Below, one piece after another: positions 24,042 through 24,263 of a stretch of 24,263 nucleotides of DNA (the stretch's first letter is position 1; every line of letters starts with the position of its first letter). A program made the position numbers and the translations under genes. The notes under the pieces were generated by a model. That model saw only the letters and a program-made list of their open reading frames with translations, had not been told where the DNA came from and searched no databases. Origin of the DNA: Nocardioides sp. (GTDB taxonomy: Bacteria > Actinomycetota > Actinomycetes > Propionibacteriales > Nocardioidaceae); the NCBI GenBank assembly GCA_021731205.1, contig JAKFXV010000048.1:1-24263 (forward strand). The letters are read 5' to 3'.

Positions 24042-24263
24042 GTTGAGGACCCGAGTTCGACTACCTCGGCGATGCGCCACTGGTTGCGGATGGGGCGAAT
24101 AGTGATCTGGTGCGTGATTCTGCCGCCAGGCAGACGCTCAAGCTCACTTTCGGCTGAGCTGCGAAGCTCGGTCGACGAGGCCGTGGTCCGGACAACGAAT
24201 CGGCGCAGGCTGTCGTCGCCGCGCGGCCCCTGTCTGAGCGAATCGATGACCCAACCCGCTGTC
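24038..24263 (-). CDS. 3' end of an unidentified gene, cut by the window edge
   Basis: Reading the minus strand from 24262 gives 74 uninterrupted residues (TAGWVIDSLRQGPRGDDSLR onward, then FVVRTTASSTELR and IRNQWRIAEVVELGSST) ending at TGA 24040-24038. No start codon is included, so the gene begins beyond the window. The charged, helix-then-strand character gives no family match that I recognise. Its stop overlaps the GTG of the PKD-like gene by four bases, implying one operon and translational coupling. Confidence 0.72.
   Translation of the reverse strand, partial: TAGWVIDSLRQGPRGDDSLRRFVVRTTASSTELRSSAESELERLPGGRITHQITIRPIRNQWRIAEVVELGSST

Overview
This window is a GC-rich actinobacterial chromosome segment holding almost the whole S10-spc-alpha ribosomal protein supercluster on the + strand. 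It runs rpsJ, rplC, rplD, rplW, rplB, rpsS, rplV, rpsC, rplP, rpmC, rpsQ, rplN, rplX, rplE, rpsN (zinc type), rpsH, rplF, rplR, rpsE, rpmD, rplO, secY, adk, map, then three guest genes, then infA, rpmJ, rpsM, rpsK, rpsD, rpoA, rplQ. A PfkB-family sugar kinase, truA and an RsmC-type methyltransferase follow. The frequent GTG starts, the -4/-1 start-stop overlaps, the TAGGGT-type -10 boxes, the short zinc S14 and the low-complexity tails on L4, S3 and L17 all fit Actinobacteria. My best guess is Nocardioidaceae (Nocardioides-like); that is inference, not a database match.

Layout. 10-423 (-) is a small single-pass membrane protein of unknown function. 424-845 is a non-coding leader upstream of rpsJ. 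846-10977 holds the S10 and spc ribosomal proteins, mostly translationally coupled. 11036-13737 is secY-adk-map. 13741-16362 is an insertion relative to the usual map-infA order: a TerC-family membrane protein, panD and a secreted beta-helix-like protein. A promoter with a hairpin-rich leader then starts infA-rpmJ, followed by rpsM-rpsK-rpsD-rpoA-rplQ (17332-20698). 20760-23152 holds the kinase, truA and the methyltransferase. The right end has two minus-strand genes that converge on the methyltransferase gene: a secreted PKD-like protein and the 3' end of an upstream partner with no start inside the window.

How the genes work together. The ribosomal proteins, IF1, RNA polymerase alpha, SecY, adenylate kinase and methionine aminopeptidase form the usual translation, secretion and N-terminal processing cluster. 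TruA and the RsmC-like enzyme extend the RNA-modification theme.

Most notable observations. (1) rpsJ carries an apparent +1 base in a CCC run at 1001-1003 that splits this essential gene into two frames; removing it restores a 102-residue S10. (2) Two kinds of palindromic intergenic repeat are present. One is a REP-like hairpin found as a 34-bp tandem duplication between rpmJ and rpsM and as a single copy between rpsM and rpsK. The other is a long perfect inverted repeat at 15179-15221 and, in nested form, at 23134-23213, where four copies of a 10-bp core are arranged symmetrically with 21-bp spacing. (3) L4 has an unusually long C-terminal extension with tandem repeats and a sunset-like motif, and L17 has a repetitive acidic tail. 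(4) Structured non-coding stretches precede rpsH and infA. I see no CRISPR array, prophage, insertion sequence, tRNA, rRNA or recognisable defence system. The window is mainly housekeeping DNA decorated with unusual repeats and protein tails.
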